Source: Baylisascaris procyonis
Lineage: Eukaryota > Nematoda > Chromadorea > Rhabditida > Ascarididae
Direction: 5' to 3'
DNA: 64,000 nt
NCBI GenBank assembly: GCA_037389465.1
Contig: JAZARR010000229.1
Location: 967,501 to 1,031,500 of the forward strand
Shown one piece after another: positions 1 to 13,600 of the stretch. Made by a program: the position numbers and the translations under genes. Under the pieces are notes generated by a model. The model was not told the origin of the DNA, made no database searches, and saw only the letters and a program-made list of their open reading frames with translations. Numbering within the stretch: position 1 is the first letter of the stretch; the number at the start of each line of letters is the position of its first letter.

Positions 1-1283
1 CATTCACTAACAAAATTTTTGTAATTTAAACCATCACTGCTGATGGTAACGGGATGTATTGCAATCGCTAAAGTTCATTTGAAAAATTTATGCGATGATT
101 TACGTGGAAACTACCACATCTATATTCGCCAATCCCTCGCTCGAGTCATTATTTATATTAATCCTGACGACGAAATTTGACGTTGAAATAAGCTGAAACA
201 TTATTTATCGAGTGGTAACATCGCACATTGCGAGTATCGAGAAAGTTGAGAATCTGATTAACCAATCGAAGGTCAAAGTAAAAAATAAAAATATGTTTCA
301 TAAAAAGTTTTAGGTACTTTCTGGAACATACCAGCATAGCCGTTGGTATGTTTCTTTTTAGGAAAACATTTTTGTGTAATCCTAAAACGTTTCTGATGTG
401 AAGAAATTCTGCATATGGGATTTTCGGTGTACATTCATCAAAGATGAGTTCTATACGAAGAAGGTTTAAAGATAAGATAAGTATGGAGAACAGTAAACTG
501 ATTGATATAACGAGCGGAATGAAACGTAGATTTCGAAGAGAAGGCAAAGGAAGAAGGTTTTTTTTTGATACAGCGGACGCATATTAGAAATTCCACTATT
601 CCAATTCCTAGAAGCTGCCTCGCAAGAAATAACGAACAAAGTGAGTCGGAAATCCATCTAAGATAATTCAGCTGATTCATTTTTCTAAAAGTTACCGGTC
701 AGTTTTATCGCTTATAAATAAGCATCTGCTCGAAAGGCTAAGCAGTAAAACCATTTTACACCTGCTGTTGTTACGCACTGAGGTGCTAAATGCATCATCA
801 CGCCCACACCCATATCGCAGAATTGAACGGATGCCCTAAAGATAGGAATCACATGAACCCTCCTTGAACTGAGATCATAGAATTACATCATCACAACAAT
901 TGCTACTTGTCGGTCTCTTCGAAGAAACGCTCATCGCAGAAAGGCAAATATGGTTTCGTTTGAATTTCAATGTTTTGGGTATTTCCTCATTCAAAACTGC
1001 TATTAAATGACTGATTGATAATGCCTCTACAAAATATGCTTATTGTAGCTGCTAACCTTCATTATGAGGAAGTTACTGTGACTGTTCCTTATACACTGAT
1101 AGTTATTTATCATAGACAGTTATATTGACATTGACAGTTATAAACATCCATTCTGTGATTAAACGTTTATTTCAAACAGTGATCGCTAAGAATATGAAAC
1201 TAATATCGGATATATGCTATGTACACAGCGAGTATTCATCTGCAATGATAAAACTGAATATGCAGGTTGATCATAAAGCAACA
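1..1283. other. no gene recognised
   Basis: AT-rich sequence. The longest minus-strand frame (158-547) opens on TTG rather than ATG and has no clean donor or acceptor, so it is not called as a gene. Confidence 0.5.
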
Positions 1284-1874
1284 TTATGAGTAATGATATG
1301 TATGTGACAACGACACGTTATCACACCAGAAGTTTTGAAAACACAGCATGTATTTGCCAATATTCACCGAGCACGAGATATAGCTAGCTCTATGTGTATA
1401 AAGTAATACTTCGGAAAGGGTAGATGAATCCAGAAATTTTAGCTCAGATTTTTCCAGGGTTTCCAGGGCTTCAATCCGCAGTAGCCGATTTCGACTCGGG
1501 GTAGATGAGAATTGATATTTAAAGTGCACTGATAATGTCAGTGAATGGCTTGGTATCAAATCGTGTATTTGCGTCCATTCCCTCAACAAAATTTCATTGT
1601 TACATCAAGCATAGCTCATTGCATATTCGGTTATTGCGAATATATTTTCCACGTTTGTTGGCATAACATGATCGGTGAATTGACTAGCCATATAGTCGTG
1701 TTTGACGAGGTGTCCTGCAGAAATCTTTTCGATGATATGAAACGCCGATTTATTCGACGTTGGAATGCACAGCATTAGGGCTGCATAACCATTCAGATTA
1801 TCAGTTGCATCAAACAATTCACGCAACAGGCTACATGCGACCACCTGAAAACGCAAACAACTCTCAAACGACAT
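1284..1874 (-). pseudogene. interrupted ORF of unknown identity, one in-frame TGA
   Basis: On the minus strand an ATG at 1874 (MSFESCLRF) opens 89 codons to a TGA at 1605-1607. The same frame then continues for more than 100 further codons to 1284. About 196 codons therefore carry a single stop, which is unusual in such AT-rich DNA. Both halves have ordinary mixed composition (for example VVACSLLRELFDATDNLNGY before the stop and LRIEALETLEKSELKFLDSS after it). No family is recognised. It could be a decaying gene, two exons whose intron was missed, or chance. A TTTTCAG acceptor-like site lies just inside the N-terminus, so the real start may be at GTGGTCGC rather than the ATG. Confidence 0.3.
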
Positions 1875-2879
1875 TTATAATGTGAAGATGAAAGAAAGCT
1901 GAAATAGGCTCGACCTTTCAGATGCAGTACGCACATTAAAGGGAATTGATTGTGCATAGAATATCTATGACAGGGCTCCATCACCTAGCATAAAATACTG
2001 AGAAAAAATGTAATGTCGAAAAAACTGTGTTTTATAGAAGTCACGCTTAATGGATCAGTAATTAGGCAATAAGAAACTCATGCAGTTGTCGATCAAAGAT
2101 CATTAAGTAGAAATGATGTTTGATGATACCTTAATAAAATGTTTGCAGATTAACTTTCAGTGGATCAGACTTGAGTGAATGTGAAGCTATCAACTAATTA
2201 AGTGCACAAAACTGTTTCATTTTACTTAAATCAAACCACTTTCTTTATAAGATGTGCGACTTTAATTTAAATATCGAAAGTAAGGCAAGCACGAATCCTT
2301 TGCAAACTTAACCATTTCCTCATCACAAATGAGTTCTTATGAATGAGCAATATGAAGTCGCGATATTTTGCTCTAAAAAGATCATGGTATAGGGGAATAT
2401 GATCCCCAAGAATGTAAGAACCCAACAACTAACAAAGGAAAAGGAAAAACCGACTGTGGTCACATAAGTGGTTTCTTAGCAATTGCAAAGTGAGAAGCAG
2501 CCTAATCAACGGGATAATATAAGGAATATCGGATTTGCGTCGATATAATATTTATTGAACCTAACTAAACCATTTGGTGGATGCGGGAGATTAGAATTTC
2601 GGTAGGAAAAGAAGCAACGAGCTGTCGAAAGTGTATCTCCCACACGGACACATTTGGAGAATCGAAACGATTATATAAGACAACAAGAAAACGGCTGGTA
2701 CAAAACAGTCACTGTAAAGTTTCGTTATTCGACTACTTAAGTTTATTACTATAATTACATCTTATCGATTATGATATATGAATTTGGCAATACAAGCAAC
2801 CGTAATCTCCATATATGCAAACACGTGGATGATGCTCTAATCATAACTATCTAAAGTTTTTGAATATCTTCGCTAACAT
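1875..2879. other. no gene recognised; downstream flank of the GNAT gene
   Basis: This is intergenic. A minus-strand AATAAA (TTTATT on plus, 2551-2556) lies about 320 bases past the stop of the GNAT gene and could serve as its poly(A) signal. Nothing else was seen. Confidence 0.4.
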
Positions 2880-5800
2880 CTATGGCACAGTTTCGAACCC
2901 TGGGGCAATCTGTAACGAAAAGAAAGTCAGATTTCATGAAAACAGTTGTATGAAACAAATTTTTCAGTAATCATATCATCATATGGGTCTAACCTGAGAC
3001 TAAAATTTTAAAAGATCAACTCACATTATTATCAGCGTAGAATGGCCCAATACAAAGGTAACTGCCGATAACGTTTCGTGCATTTATGAATCCAACTATT
3101 TGCTCAGACTTGACTGCAATCTAAAACACATTCATTATGATCCCACTGCGTAGAATTATCGACAGCTGAGGGACCATCTCAAACAATCTTTACTAGCATA
3201 ATGTTTCATAGAACTTACACAATAATTTACTTTTCATGAAAGCAGCCGTGAAAAAAAAATTGTTGAAATTCATATTTGAATCTTTAGCATTTCCAATTTC
3301 GACGAAATTATTGACAGGTGTTATTATTTGACTGTTTATCGGCCAATCTTTAGTGCTCTAATGCCACTGAACGGCGGAACATTGCAACTTTTTTATTCAG
3401 ATTGGGAAACTTGAATTCGTCCAATATATCAATGAATAATTTTTAAGAGGCAACCTCCACAAATGTAACAACATATTCTATACCTGTTAGTCGAAACCAA
3501 TTTCAACGATTCTATATAGAGGACTAACGAATATGAATTCCCTAACTGCGGTTGAAAAATTTTAAATATTCCACCATTCTCCAACATCCCAATTAATACG
3601 GTTGGCTAATGCAGCAATAAATGTTGTGCAATGATTTCACTCAGATATAAAAAAGAGTATGAAAGGTGTAAATGACTTTCTCGAAATCATAGATGAAATG
3701 TGCATTCTTAATGAGTTCCACAATCAAATTATTGATAATAGGATGACGGGTGTTCATTTACAGTTGTCTCTTTAAGAAAATATAAATGTGAGAATTTCTC
3801 AATAATTTCGTTGTAATATGCTTAGAAGATTGCCTATATCACATATTCATGCTCAATGAGGAATTACTGATTAAAAATTCATCTTCATCACACGGTCGTA
3901 CGTCAACGTTCTGGGATGAGGGAAAACCCAGGCATAATCAAAGCGATCGCAAAGACAGTGCCACTGAATACACAAACCTTATGAATGGAATGTTTTTGTC
4001 GAAGCAATGCGCTTAGATATCCATGTCTTTCAATCCCAACTATATTCTTATCGTAATGAAGCAACTGCTCGAAAAGAAAATCCTTATTTGAAACGATTGT
4101 GATTTCGCTGTCTTTTTCAACGACCGATGGCCTTAGATGCTCCACTGCTACGGTGACTGGTGTTGGATGCCAGTTATTAAATTTATTGAAGCCATAGCGG
4201 TTAGCGTACTTAGGTGACATCCGCAGCACTGAAATGTATAACGCACTCTCGAATTGCTCATAACTATTTGGTTAGCATCCTGCTCTCACAAATTTAGCAG
4301 CAATTTTAAATGAACCGCACCTTGAATTACCTTTGGTAAGCCCAAAATTTTTGAAAAATTTCAACTGCTCGACACAACTTTTGTCTGTAGGTGTTCAAAG
4401 GACTTTGCACCATCAGATAAGAATGTGCCAACCCAAAACATCTTGAAACGTCCCCGACTTCCAAGGCTACAACTTAGCAGTGCTCGCCTCGTATGACTGG
4501 ACAGGCGATGCATATTTTAACGTTCCTGTGGACTAGTAACGGTCCATCTAATGTATTTAGGCACAATATGTGCCCTGCATTTCAATCGAAGGAGCACCAT
4601 TACGGTAATGCCTATGAAAGAGGAATGTCAGATGTTTGGAGAAGTATGTTTCTCCAAGGAGTTCCCAAACGTTCATCATAGAAGCTATCTTCCATTGATA
4701 TGCCTCTCTCTGTACGGGATTCTCACCCATAATGATCGCTTTTCGCACTTCCCGTTCTTACTAACACATGGCTCGGAAGTCAGCAATGTGCACACTCCTT
4801 CTGACGGTTGAGAACCTTTTGGCTACCATTCACTGAAGTTACAAAGAGATGCATTTATTGGAAAGTTCGTATTCTGTTAGTTAGACGCCTAAAAGTAAAT
4901 TTAAGAGAAGCGAAACGTCGAACCTCCGTTGAGTGTGACATTGTCTCCATGTTTCTTCGCTTCATCCATAAGTGCTCCAAATAAAAGTGTTCCAACTCCT
5001 TTGTCACGATGATCTGGACGTACATAGAACACACCCACAGTCATTATATCCGAATGCTCTAGATTGGTACCATATATGGCTAAACAAACCGAGCCGAGAA
5101 CATCCTTTGTCTCTAAAAGTAACAGAATAATAACTGATTGTTTTACCGTATTCATTTTCAGAGAAATAATTTTCCATATGACGGATCAGGGCGAACTTGT
5201 CTAGTGGCATTTTCCGTCTGCGATGAATGCGCAACAGGGCACTCCTTGCTGAAATGCGCGATGGGATTTTCCATATTCAAACTGACTGAGCCGTAAAATT
5301 TCCGCCTGAGCCAGTTTTGATGATATTTGGGAGGCAGTAATTGCATGCTTCAAAGGCCTCTTCGTCATATACGTTGTACCGGCAATGTTATTTGAATTTG
5401 CAAATTAGTCCATATTTTTTTTAGTTTGGATAGAAGATTATCTTGAAATCTGCAAATGTTTTGTAGTTTGCAAGAATTATTACTCTGGGAGCAAAAAAAC
5501 TTGTCTCCAGTTCCTTTTGCTGCGGAGCGACTAGGACCAAAACGAATATGCCTTGAGACTGGCCTCTAAGCTAACATTTCTGTGTACGAACTTTGATAGA
5601 ATGCTGATTTTCACGTAATCTATGTATTCGTTAATAACTGTTCAGAAGTAGTTTGAAGATATTAATGAGGTAGCAATCGACTCAGCTCGCCAAATGCAGT
5701 CGATTGGCTTACTCTTGTTATCACAGTTTGAATTCTTAATACCTCACTAAAATCTCGCCAACTCATCCATGTCTTTGTTCCGCATTGACGAACGGGTTGG

Positions 5801-7139
5801 CTTAACTATCTATCGAATCTTCTCCTTTACCAAGGAGGAGGGGGGAACAATTTTGACCTCTTGAGATTTTCTGGTCGACGTGTGGTTGTCACCATTCCGA
5901 GTTTTCGTCTTTTGTTCCACATTCATTTATTCGGAATCATTTTGCATCTCGCAGGTCTCGTCACTTGAGAGTATTAAATGGAAGCAAAATCATGCGAAAT
6001 CCTCCATAGAGAATGATGCACCATTTATTTTATTTTGCTATTCTTCTCATCGAACTACGTTGGTGCACACAATTTCAAAAAAAAAAAAACGAAAAAATTG
6101 TGCACTACATATACATTTATTTTTCGTTTGTTGCTATGTAAATTCACGCTGAAAACGTGAACTCAAACATTTCGGATGAAGTATTTTAAGTTTGGTGAAT
6201 TTAAACGTAATTTGATTCTGCGAGTTAACTTTCAAACGGTAAATATTTTAATAAAATGCGCTTGAAAATGATTGCATTTTTGCTTTATCATTCTAAAGGA
6301 ACATTTTTATCACAAAAGAATTTTCGTTTTGATTCAACGAATCATAATCTATTTCAATGAAATTCAGCGAAAAATACCCTTTGAAATAGCGGCAAATAGA
6401 ATGAATCCATTGTTGCCGAATGCTTCCAACCACATCGTATAGTCCTCATAACTTAGAAGCCAACCTTCGTCTTTATATGTCTGCAACGAAATAAACTCTC
6501 AGACAAAAAAGTTTATTGTCGTCATCGAATGCGTTAAACAGTGAGGAAGACAATAAAACATTAATCAATAATATTTTTAAATATTACCTATAAGCTCATC
6601 AAAAAGAAAAAAAAAATTAAATGCTAATTTCTTCTAGAATTTTGAGGCCGCAACTTTGCTAGCAAATGAGCAATCACTAATAAATTATTTGGCATTCATA
6701 GGGGAGGATGAGCTCTCAAAGAGTAGGGTTTTCAAAAAAAAGTCGTTACTATATAGCTCAATGTTTCAAAAATGCCACTTTTATTTCTCAACAACAACAA
6801 CTTCTCTGAAATCCATAAGTTGCATTTGCATATATGAATGTAGAATACTGTCCATATACACCAAAACTGACCCCTGATGACATTCGCACTCTGCTTTCTT
6901 ATAACTATTTCTTAAAAACCAACCAAAAGCAACCAATTGTTTTGATAGCGCCGGAATACATCTCATACAGTGGTCGAGTTAGTTGGAATACGATAGCTCA
7001 TACCTCATACCCACCTGGACCACCAGGAGAGGTAAACTTCACATGAATTTTTCTCAGAGATGAATGCGATGCTCACCAGATCTACAATTGTCTTCCAAAC
7101 GTCGGCGACAGGATTGCGAACGATTTCGTATTCGCTCAT
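2880..7139 (-). CDS. GNAT-family N-acetyltransferase, nematode-expanded type
   Basis: Six minus-strand exons join in phase: 7139-7077, 6480-6378, 5112-4924, 4228-3978, 3120-3025 and 2909-2880, giving about 243 residues. The start is the ATG at 7139 (MSEYEIVRNPVADVW). The next exon has the EGWLLSYEDYTMW segment typical of worm GNAT proteins. The acetyl-CoA-binding motif A follows at about residues 80-105 (VGVFYVRPDHRDKGVGTLLF; RDKGVG fits R-x-x-G-x-G). After it come SPKYANRYGF and, in exon 5, VGFINARNVIG and GPFYADNN, which match the second half of this family (the DUF1248-type region, from memory). The likely role is acyl transfer from acetyl-CoA to a small substrate or protein; the substrate is unknown. 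The last exon adds only IAPGFETVP before a stop, shorter than expected, so the C-terminus is the least certain part. The ORFs at about 5130-5346 lie in intron 2 and are not used. Confidence 0.72.
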
Positions 7140-7593
7140 TTCGATTATCGATTTCAGAATCACAACAAGCTGTAATATATAAAATCTATTTGGTACTTTT
7201 CACTAACAAACTCAATGGCACATAACTCGAATTTCTTAACCCACCTCCGTTGTAACGTTTAAAAAATATGTTGGAGATTTTCTCTAAAATTTTAGCAATG
7301 GTTTATTAAATGAAAGCATTTACTGAAATGCTTGCTTAAATATGTGAGTTAATAAAGAGCAGTTAATAAATATGTGAATTAATAAAAAGCATTTAATAAA
7401 GTTCAAATACACATGTTGAGTAGGTAAGTAGTTTGTTGAAAGATGGCAGAGGAGACAGACGACCTTCGCGGTTTCAGAGAGAGAGAGAGAATTCGTATTA
7501 TAAACACAATAAAACATCAAAATGTGCGATTATATTCTAACGAAAAAAAAGGTGTAAATTAGATTACATCGGTTCAGTCAATTGCAGTAGAAA
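7140..7593. other. upstream flank of the GNAT gene; short simple repeats only
   Basis: Holds a few imperfect GTTAATAAA-type copies (about 7347-7400) and a short GA run (7483-7498). No coding exon was seen; promoter elements could not be identified. Confidence 0.4.
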
Positions 7594-8020
7594 TTGATTG
7601 AAATCGAAAAAAATAAAGTGAGCATTAACGAAGAAAGCATTAGTATGACTGACGCTGAGTTACCTTTGAGACAGTGTAACTTTGTTTTTATATCTGCTAT
7701 CTGTAGATCACAAAAAGCATTCGATTCCACTGAGCATGTCACCACTGCAACTTCGAGGAATTCGGATCCGTGGTTACAATTTTCGTGCACGAAAGGGAAT
7801 CGCCAGTGGCGATCGAAAACAAACTATGGGAGGATAACTGCATTTCCTCACCACTGTTCAATGGAAGTCTGCAGCTAGTGTTCGACGAACTAGACTGCAA
7901 AACGACTGCTTGAACGTCAATGGAACAGACCAAGAGAACAGCGAATTTGGGGCAGATGTGAGGCAACAGGTGCCTTCAGGATGAAACTAGACAGCAACTA
8001 AGAGGTGAAGCCGACAAGTC
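7594..8020 (+). pseudogene. decayed LINE reverse-transcriptase fragment (RTE-like)
   Basis: The plus frame at 7711-7734 reads QKAFDSTE, close to the KKAFDSVE motif of RTE/jockey-type reverse transcriptases. Upstream of it is PLRQCNFVFISAI, in the place of the hydrophobic strand before that motif. About 100 bases downstream another frame reads KLWEDNCISSPLF, then meets stop codons. No intact ORF remains. The assignment rests on one short motif, so the family is inference. Confidence 0.4.
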
Positions 8021-11000
8021 ATATAAGAGTCGAATAGAATGAAAACGTGAAGAATTTTTATTTCTTTCAATTATATTTCACTTTAACATACTATCCTCCC
8101 CCATATGTTGAACATTGACGAATGCACACAGATTTCCTTTTTTTCGATATCGGCTTTCCGGACATGAATATCCTCATACTGTTACTGACTGAGGGATGAA
8201 CTACTTTCACCATTTCCCGATGAGGCAGGATCTGTCACCTCAGATTGGAACCGTTGAGAGCGGTCCATACTACGTCGGAATCGTGTCGATTTTCGTATTC
8301 TACCAACTCTGTTAGAAAATAGTCATTAGTAAAGTGTGCAGTAGAGGAAGACGGACGAGAGGTTCGCCCGCACTGTGAATTAACTAGTCAACGGACACAC
8401 AATGCGCAAACAATAATAAACAGAATCCACACATACATACATTGTTGTTGTAATTGGCAGTTGTTTGGATAGAGCCATGCATAAAAGAAGCAAGAGTTTT
8501 CTCTTGCAGGCAACAACTTTACTGTTGTGCCCAGAAAGAGTTTATATGCGATATAATAAAGAGCCATATTTGCTCGATTATCATTTCGTTTATCATAGCC
8601 AAATTTATTTTGCTCGTCGTCGAGGTGGAATACCACTGAATTCCCTATCACTGATCTTTTTCGTATGAATCTTCGTTTCGAATGGAGGAGAGGAACCTTC
8701 AGCCCTCTTTCTTTATGTATCGTTGCAATACATTGTAGTGTTCAATTTTTGTTATATTTTAAATTAGACTTCACAGTATTAAGGGTCAAATTTTGGGTAC
8801 TTAGAGTTATTCCCATTTTTTTCCGCATTCGTGGTAGTCCTCTGAGCTTAGCTTCGCGAATGCAAGAACACGACAGCAGTATATATTAGTTTAAGGCGTG
8901 TCACGAGAAGTATTTAATAGTTTGAGCGCAGTTTTAAGAAAATATGCGAACATAAAAAATTTTGATTTTTAAGCACTGATGACGGAAGCTTTTGTAAGGA
9001 TAAGGATAGGAACCTTCGCTAGTAAAAAGTATATTCATCGCATAAAGAGACAGAGTGGCATGTAAAAAGATGCTTAAGAAGAAGCACAGTGTTGTGTAAG
9101 AAGCTTAACACATGCTCGTGCACAACAATTCCCATAGTACTAGTTTGGAATTTGTACTGCAGCCATTGTTCGTGCTGTGGGCGTTTCGCATCTCGCTTTA
9201 GGCTGTTGCGAATAACATTGCTCGTTGCTACAAAAGAATTTACCTTCTATTCCATTCGCCTTCTCATCTGTATTTCATTTACTACAACTTATCCAAGTAA
9301 AAACCATGAACTCAATTCTCTAGCATTGCACCATTCATGGTTGCAAAAATACCACAACACATGAATACGGTCGGCGAGTTGTGTGTAAATGTTGATGCAT
9401 TTGTGAAAAGTCATAACATTTTTGTGCTTCTTGTCATTGTTCTAAATACGGTTGGATAAATCTTCTTTATTTCATTCACCCAACTCTAATGAGTTTTGCA
9501 TCTCATTGGTACAAACCCAAGTCGTTATCTAAGCCTCATTTTATAAGCAATGAGAAAAAGGGACAGAGAGTTTTAGGCCGAATTATGATCATGCGTCAAA
9601 AAGTAAGCCTTTTTTTTTTCAGAAAATGAGCTGTTAATTAAACAACCCAAAGCCCTACAGAGCTCCTCTCCCTCCCTCCCTTCTCCGTTCCCTCGCTCGT
9701 CAGTTCTGAATTTCCTGTCCTGAACACCGTTCATTTTAATAGCCTTCATTAGATATTTCATTACGTTTTTGTAACGAATTCCATTGCAGCGAGATTACCT
9801 TTCAAGGAATTTGTTTCGATTGTCTTAGTAAACGGTGACATGTCCAAAACGACTTTTGATATGTGTTACCTAGCAAGATTCATCGACTAGCACCCGTTTC
9901 TTAAGCTCAAGCAAGCAAATCACGCCACGGCCGCTTGATTTAAATTTTCAATGCCTCTGAGAAACTAAGCAGCAAGGTACTAAAACTTTCTAAACAAGCG
10001 TTTTGATGAAATAGGCTGACGAATCGAAACAAAATTTTTTGAGGCACTGCCCTTATGCCTTGTTGAAATTAAAGAAATTTCTGCCGACCAAAATTTCGTT
10101 GATGATATATGTGTTTGATGAAGGAACATGAGGAAGTAAGGCAATGAAAATTTTTGTATACTAGTTGTTTAATAAGCTATGGAAGGCAAAGCTAGCCGAA
10201 AATTTTTTCTGAACACTTCAGGAATTCATCTATCCTTTAAACGTTTGAACAGGTCAACCTAAAACAATATACATTTATCGGGTGACTTCGTATGAAGGAA
10301 GTTTTTATTTTTGTTCTATTTTCATTACGTGGAAGGGAGTTGCCTGCGTTAACCTTGTTACGGCTATGCTAGTGACACTTGCTGGCTGGTCAGTGTCGGC
10401 TCCATTGACTAATAGAGAATGTGTCCATTACCAATTCAAAAATGTGATTTCTGTTTGAAACAATTGAAGAAAAATGGGATGGCCCAACACAATGGAATTT
10501 TGTAACCTTGATAATGGTCCACCTCTTGCACCATGAAATTACCTCCCTTCGCTTTAGTTCTCACTGAACCCCGATGAAAGCCTACAAGATTCGTGACAAC
10601 TTGCATTCAAAAATAATCTAAGTCATAGCCGCAACCGAGTCAGGTTTAACTTATGACGACGCGGAGATCGGCTAAACCTCCCGCCAATTGCAGTTGGGCA
10701 ATCGGTCTTGTATTGGCATTCGCTTTGGTTGTTCAACCGAGATTGTGTTTATTCCTGACTTCACTAACAACTTGAGGTCTCGAGGTTCTTGTTTAGCTCT
10801 TTCACTTAAACAGCTACCTTATTTTTTTTCAATTAAGACGACTAGAAGAGCTCAATTTAAAGTGTTTTTGAGTATGATTTTTAGAAATTTGTATTGACTA
10901 TGAATGCTATATGAACTAAAATTTTGAAGTTAATTTCAACCACGACTTTGGCTTGAGCTTGCAACCGAGATTAGCCAAATTTTGCTTTACTGAAGTTAAT

Positions 11001-12690
11001 CCTCATACAACGCACTTGCAGCCATCTTGTTGTCGGTGCGATCTTTATTTTCATTGCAAACATATGAGTGCATAAAACAATTTCCTCTCCCGTCGCCGTT
11101 TTTATATCGACTCGCTCTTCGTTCTTGTGCCTAATTTATTTTAAACGGGTAACGATATTTGTAATATTTTCACTTTTTGCATTCAATTACTTACTGACTA
11201 CGTCTTTCAGGATTGATTTTTACTCAGCATAAAAACTTATTGTGTTTTACTAATGTCATGCAGTATAGTGTTCGCTACTTATGCATCTCTGATGATGATC
11301 GTTAAGGATTACATTTTTGGTAACAGTTTTGTAGTTCGACGTAATTAGCTAGTTTAACAGCAATTTTTTATAAGCTCAAACTATATTGCATTAATATATG
11401 GGTACAATGACAGCTCACATCTATTCTGTAATATTCCACGACTTCAAAAAAGTCTTAAACTATTGTAGTCTATTCTCAAACCATGCATGAAATCATTGAA
11501 ATCGAAATCACAAATCGAATATCTATTTTAGCTCATTTTTAATTTTTTTTTTAAATTTTCACTCTATTTTCTCATATCAATTTTCAGGAAACTCCACTCT
11601 GCTCTTCCTTAATTTAAACTTTTAGAACTATGTTGTGTTATGCTATACTATTCAGTAATACATACTAGAACTACAGTATGGTACAGTATAATAAGGGAGA
11701 TGGAAAATCTCACTGTTAAGGCCTATGAAACAACACATAAATAATCGTAAATAGTCAGAAACAATCGTGTTCATAAATATATTCAAAAAATATTTGCAAC
11801 ATAACGATTGCTGCGGAGCAAATTAATGAAACAAAATGATTTCGAGCAAACGACTGATAAGGAAATGAAGAATCAGATTAGTCCGAACACACACTCTCAG
11901 TCTGGAAAATAGAGCGGAAGCAAAACAACGAATGAGTGCAACGAAAGCGACATCAACATTTATATTTCAACGTTTAGTCGCATTGATTGACAATGTGCAT
12001 TGCATAAAGCAAATACAGAGAGTATTTTCTTTGTCGTCCTTTCTCCACTAAGCACTAATCGTTTCTTAATAACTTCTTTTCTTCATACAGTAAACACACA
12101 AAAAATTTCCGCTCGATTTGGAATGTGGAATGCATAAATATCTAATTGAATTAGATTACATCTCTAAAAACAAGTTCTCATTTTAGAAAGACAGTTAATG
12201 CAATGTGGAGTAGTACAAGTGGGAAAGCGCATCAGGGGAATTACTATTATATGAGCCTTTTCATCTACCTGATATAACCCACCAATTTTATAGGCTGCTT
12301 TCTAAGAAATAAAATATACATAATAATGACTGCATATTATTCTGAGAACCTATAGAGATCTTGCATAAAAGTCCCGTCTTTCTGCTGCCCGAGCGATGCA
12401 AAATGAAAATCAAAACTTGGTAATATGCGTGCTTCTTGAAGGGACATCCATAACTCCTTCCAAAACAGATGGTTCAATGTGAATTATGAGATAAGAAATC
12501 ACTTTGCAATACACATTACACCCACCTAATTTCGTTACTCTAGTTTCAGCCGTTCCCGATTTTGAAGTGTCGGACAAACAGCCAGACACATGAATACCTA
12601 TGCATGGATACGACATAGCAAGGTGCACACATGCAAATCAAATATGTGAGCGTCTGTTAAAACGACGGTTTAATCGCTGATGGCGTGCTA
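8021..12690. other. gene-poor stretch, nothing supported
   Basis: Read on both strands for acceptor-exon-donor combinations. Several ORFs of 60-90 codons occur, but none has coding-like composition together with splice sites. Homopolymer T runs and a C/T-rich patch (9660-9700) are the only simple features. Confidence 0.4.
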
Positions 12691-13600
12691 TCCACAATCA
12701 GTGATCCTCATCCGATCATCTCAAAGGAACATACAAACCCCGCAGTCTTTTGTGATGACTTCGATGACTCTGAATTCGCAAGCTATAGTTGGCCCTTAAA
12801 ATGAAGAGGAACGCATAGCAACAACATGTTATGGCTGCCAAAACTGAGCGTGCGAATTGAGATTATTCTCTAGAAGGATTGCCGAATAGGCTGGGGAGGG
12901 ATGGGCTTGCAGAGCGGTGATACGTGATGTGTGCTATTCCAATCCCCACCTTCCCCTCTATTCTATGAGAGGTGTGTATACGTTTTTTGGTTTTATCTAT
13001 AAAATCGCTCGGAGATGCAGAAATTATATCCTGGGATCGATTTTGTGCTCATCGATACTCTAAAATGCTTTTATCAGCTTGCAAACCTTCAAATTTAGAG
13101 CAAGTTGCCCACTTCGTATAGTTGCCAACTTTTGGCGATTTCTTCGAATTCCTCCCCTTTCCACCTCACCCCCTCCCCCCTCCCCCATCTTCCCCTCTAT
13201 TCTATGAGAGGTGTGTATACTTTTTTGGTTTTATCTATAAAATCGAATGAGTGAGCCAAGGATCCCCTTTAGGAAATCGGCTGTTAACACTTGAAGTAGA
13301 GGTTGCATAAAAATGCGTCAAACCAAGGCTGAAGACATATTTCTGTTGATGTGCACCAAACATGTGTTGACGATGATGGTCTACGTCATTCCATCTTGGA
13401 GAATAAGCGAATCTGAATTTTCATAATCGACCTTTCTTATTACACGCCTGTTGGCTGCGATCAACGACATGCATCCGATCGCATCAGAAGATCATAGGAA
13501 TCCCAACGTCTCCTGAAACCGCTTCAACGATTTTAAATTCTCAAGCAATTATCGGCCCATAAGAGGTAGAGGAACGCTGTCTTTCCGTAACAATATTGGG
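12690..13600. repeat. two diverged copies of a dispersed repeat
   Basis: Segments near 12700-12815 and 13470-13590 share an ordered series of blocks: CATCCGATC, then CTTC..CGA, then AATTC.CAAGC, then GGCCC, then AG.GGAACGC. Identity is roughly two thirds by eye. They are in direct orientation and flank the shorter, much more similar pair at 12951 and 13190. This suggests an old transposon or a partial local duplication. No ORF is preserved. Confidence 0.4.
12951..13245. repeat. near-identical 57-bp direct repeat pair (12951-13007, 13190-13245)
   Basis: Both copies start TTCCCCTCTATTCTATGAGA and end ATCTATAAAATCG. They differ by one missing base near TATAC(G)TTTTTT. The copies lie 239 bp apart. 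The match is so close that the duplication must be much younger than the diverged repeats around it. Confidence 0.8.

Noticed and set aside
2890..2912. Minus-strand AGGGTTCGAAAC resembling a tRNA T-arm
   Set aside because: No acceptor stem, D-arm or anticodon arm can be drawn around it, and it falls at an exon of the GNAT gene.
5113..5210. Alternative GNAT start MPLDKFALIRHMENY joined by a 34-base intron
   Set aside because: The exon at 6480-6378 joins the same downstream exon in phase and carries the expected EGWLL segment, so the very short intron is unnecessary.
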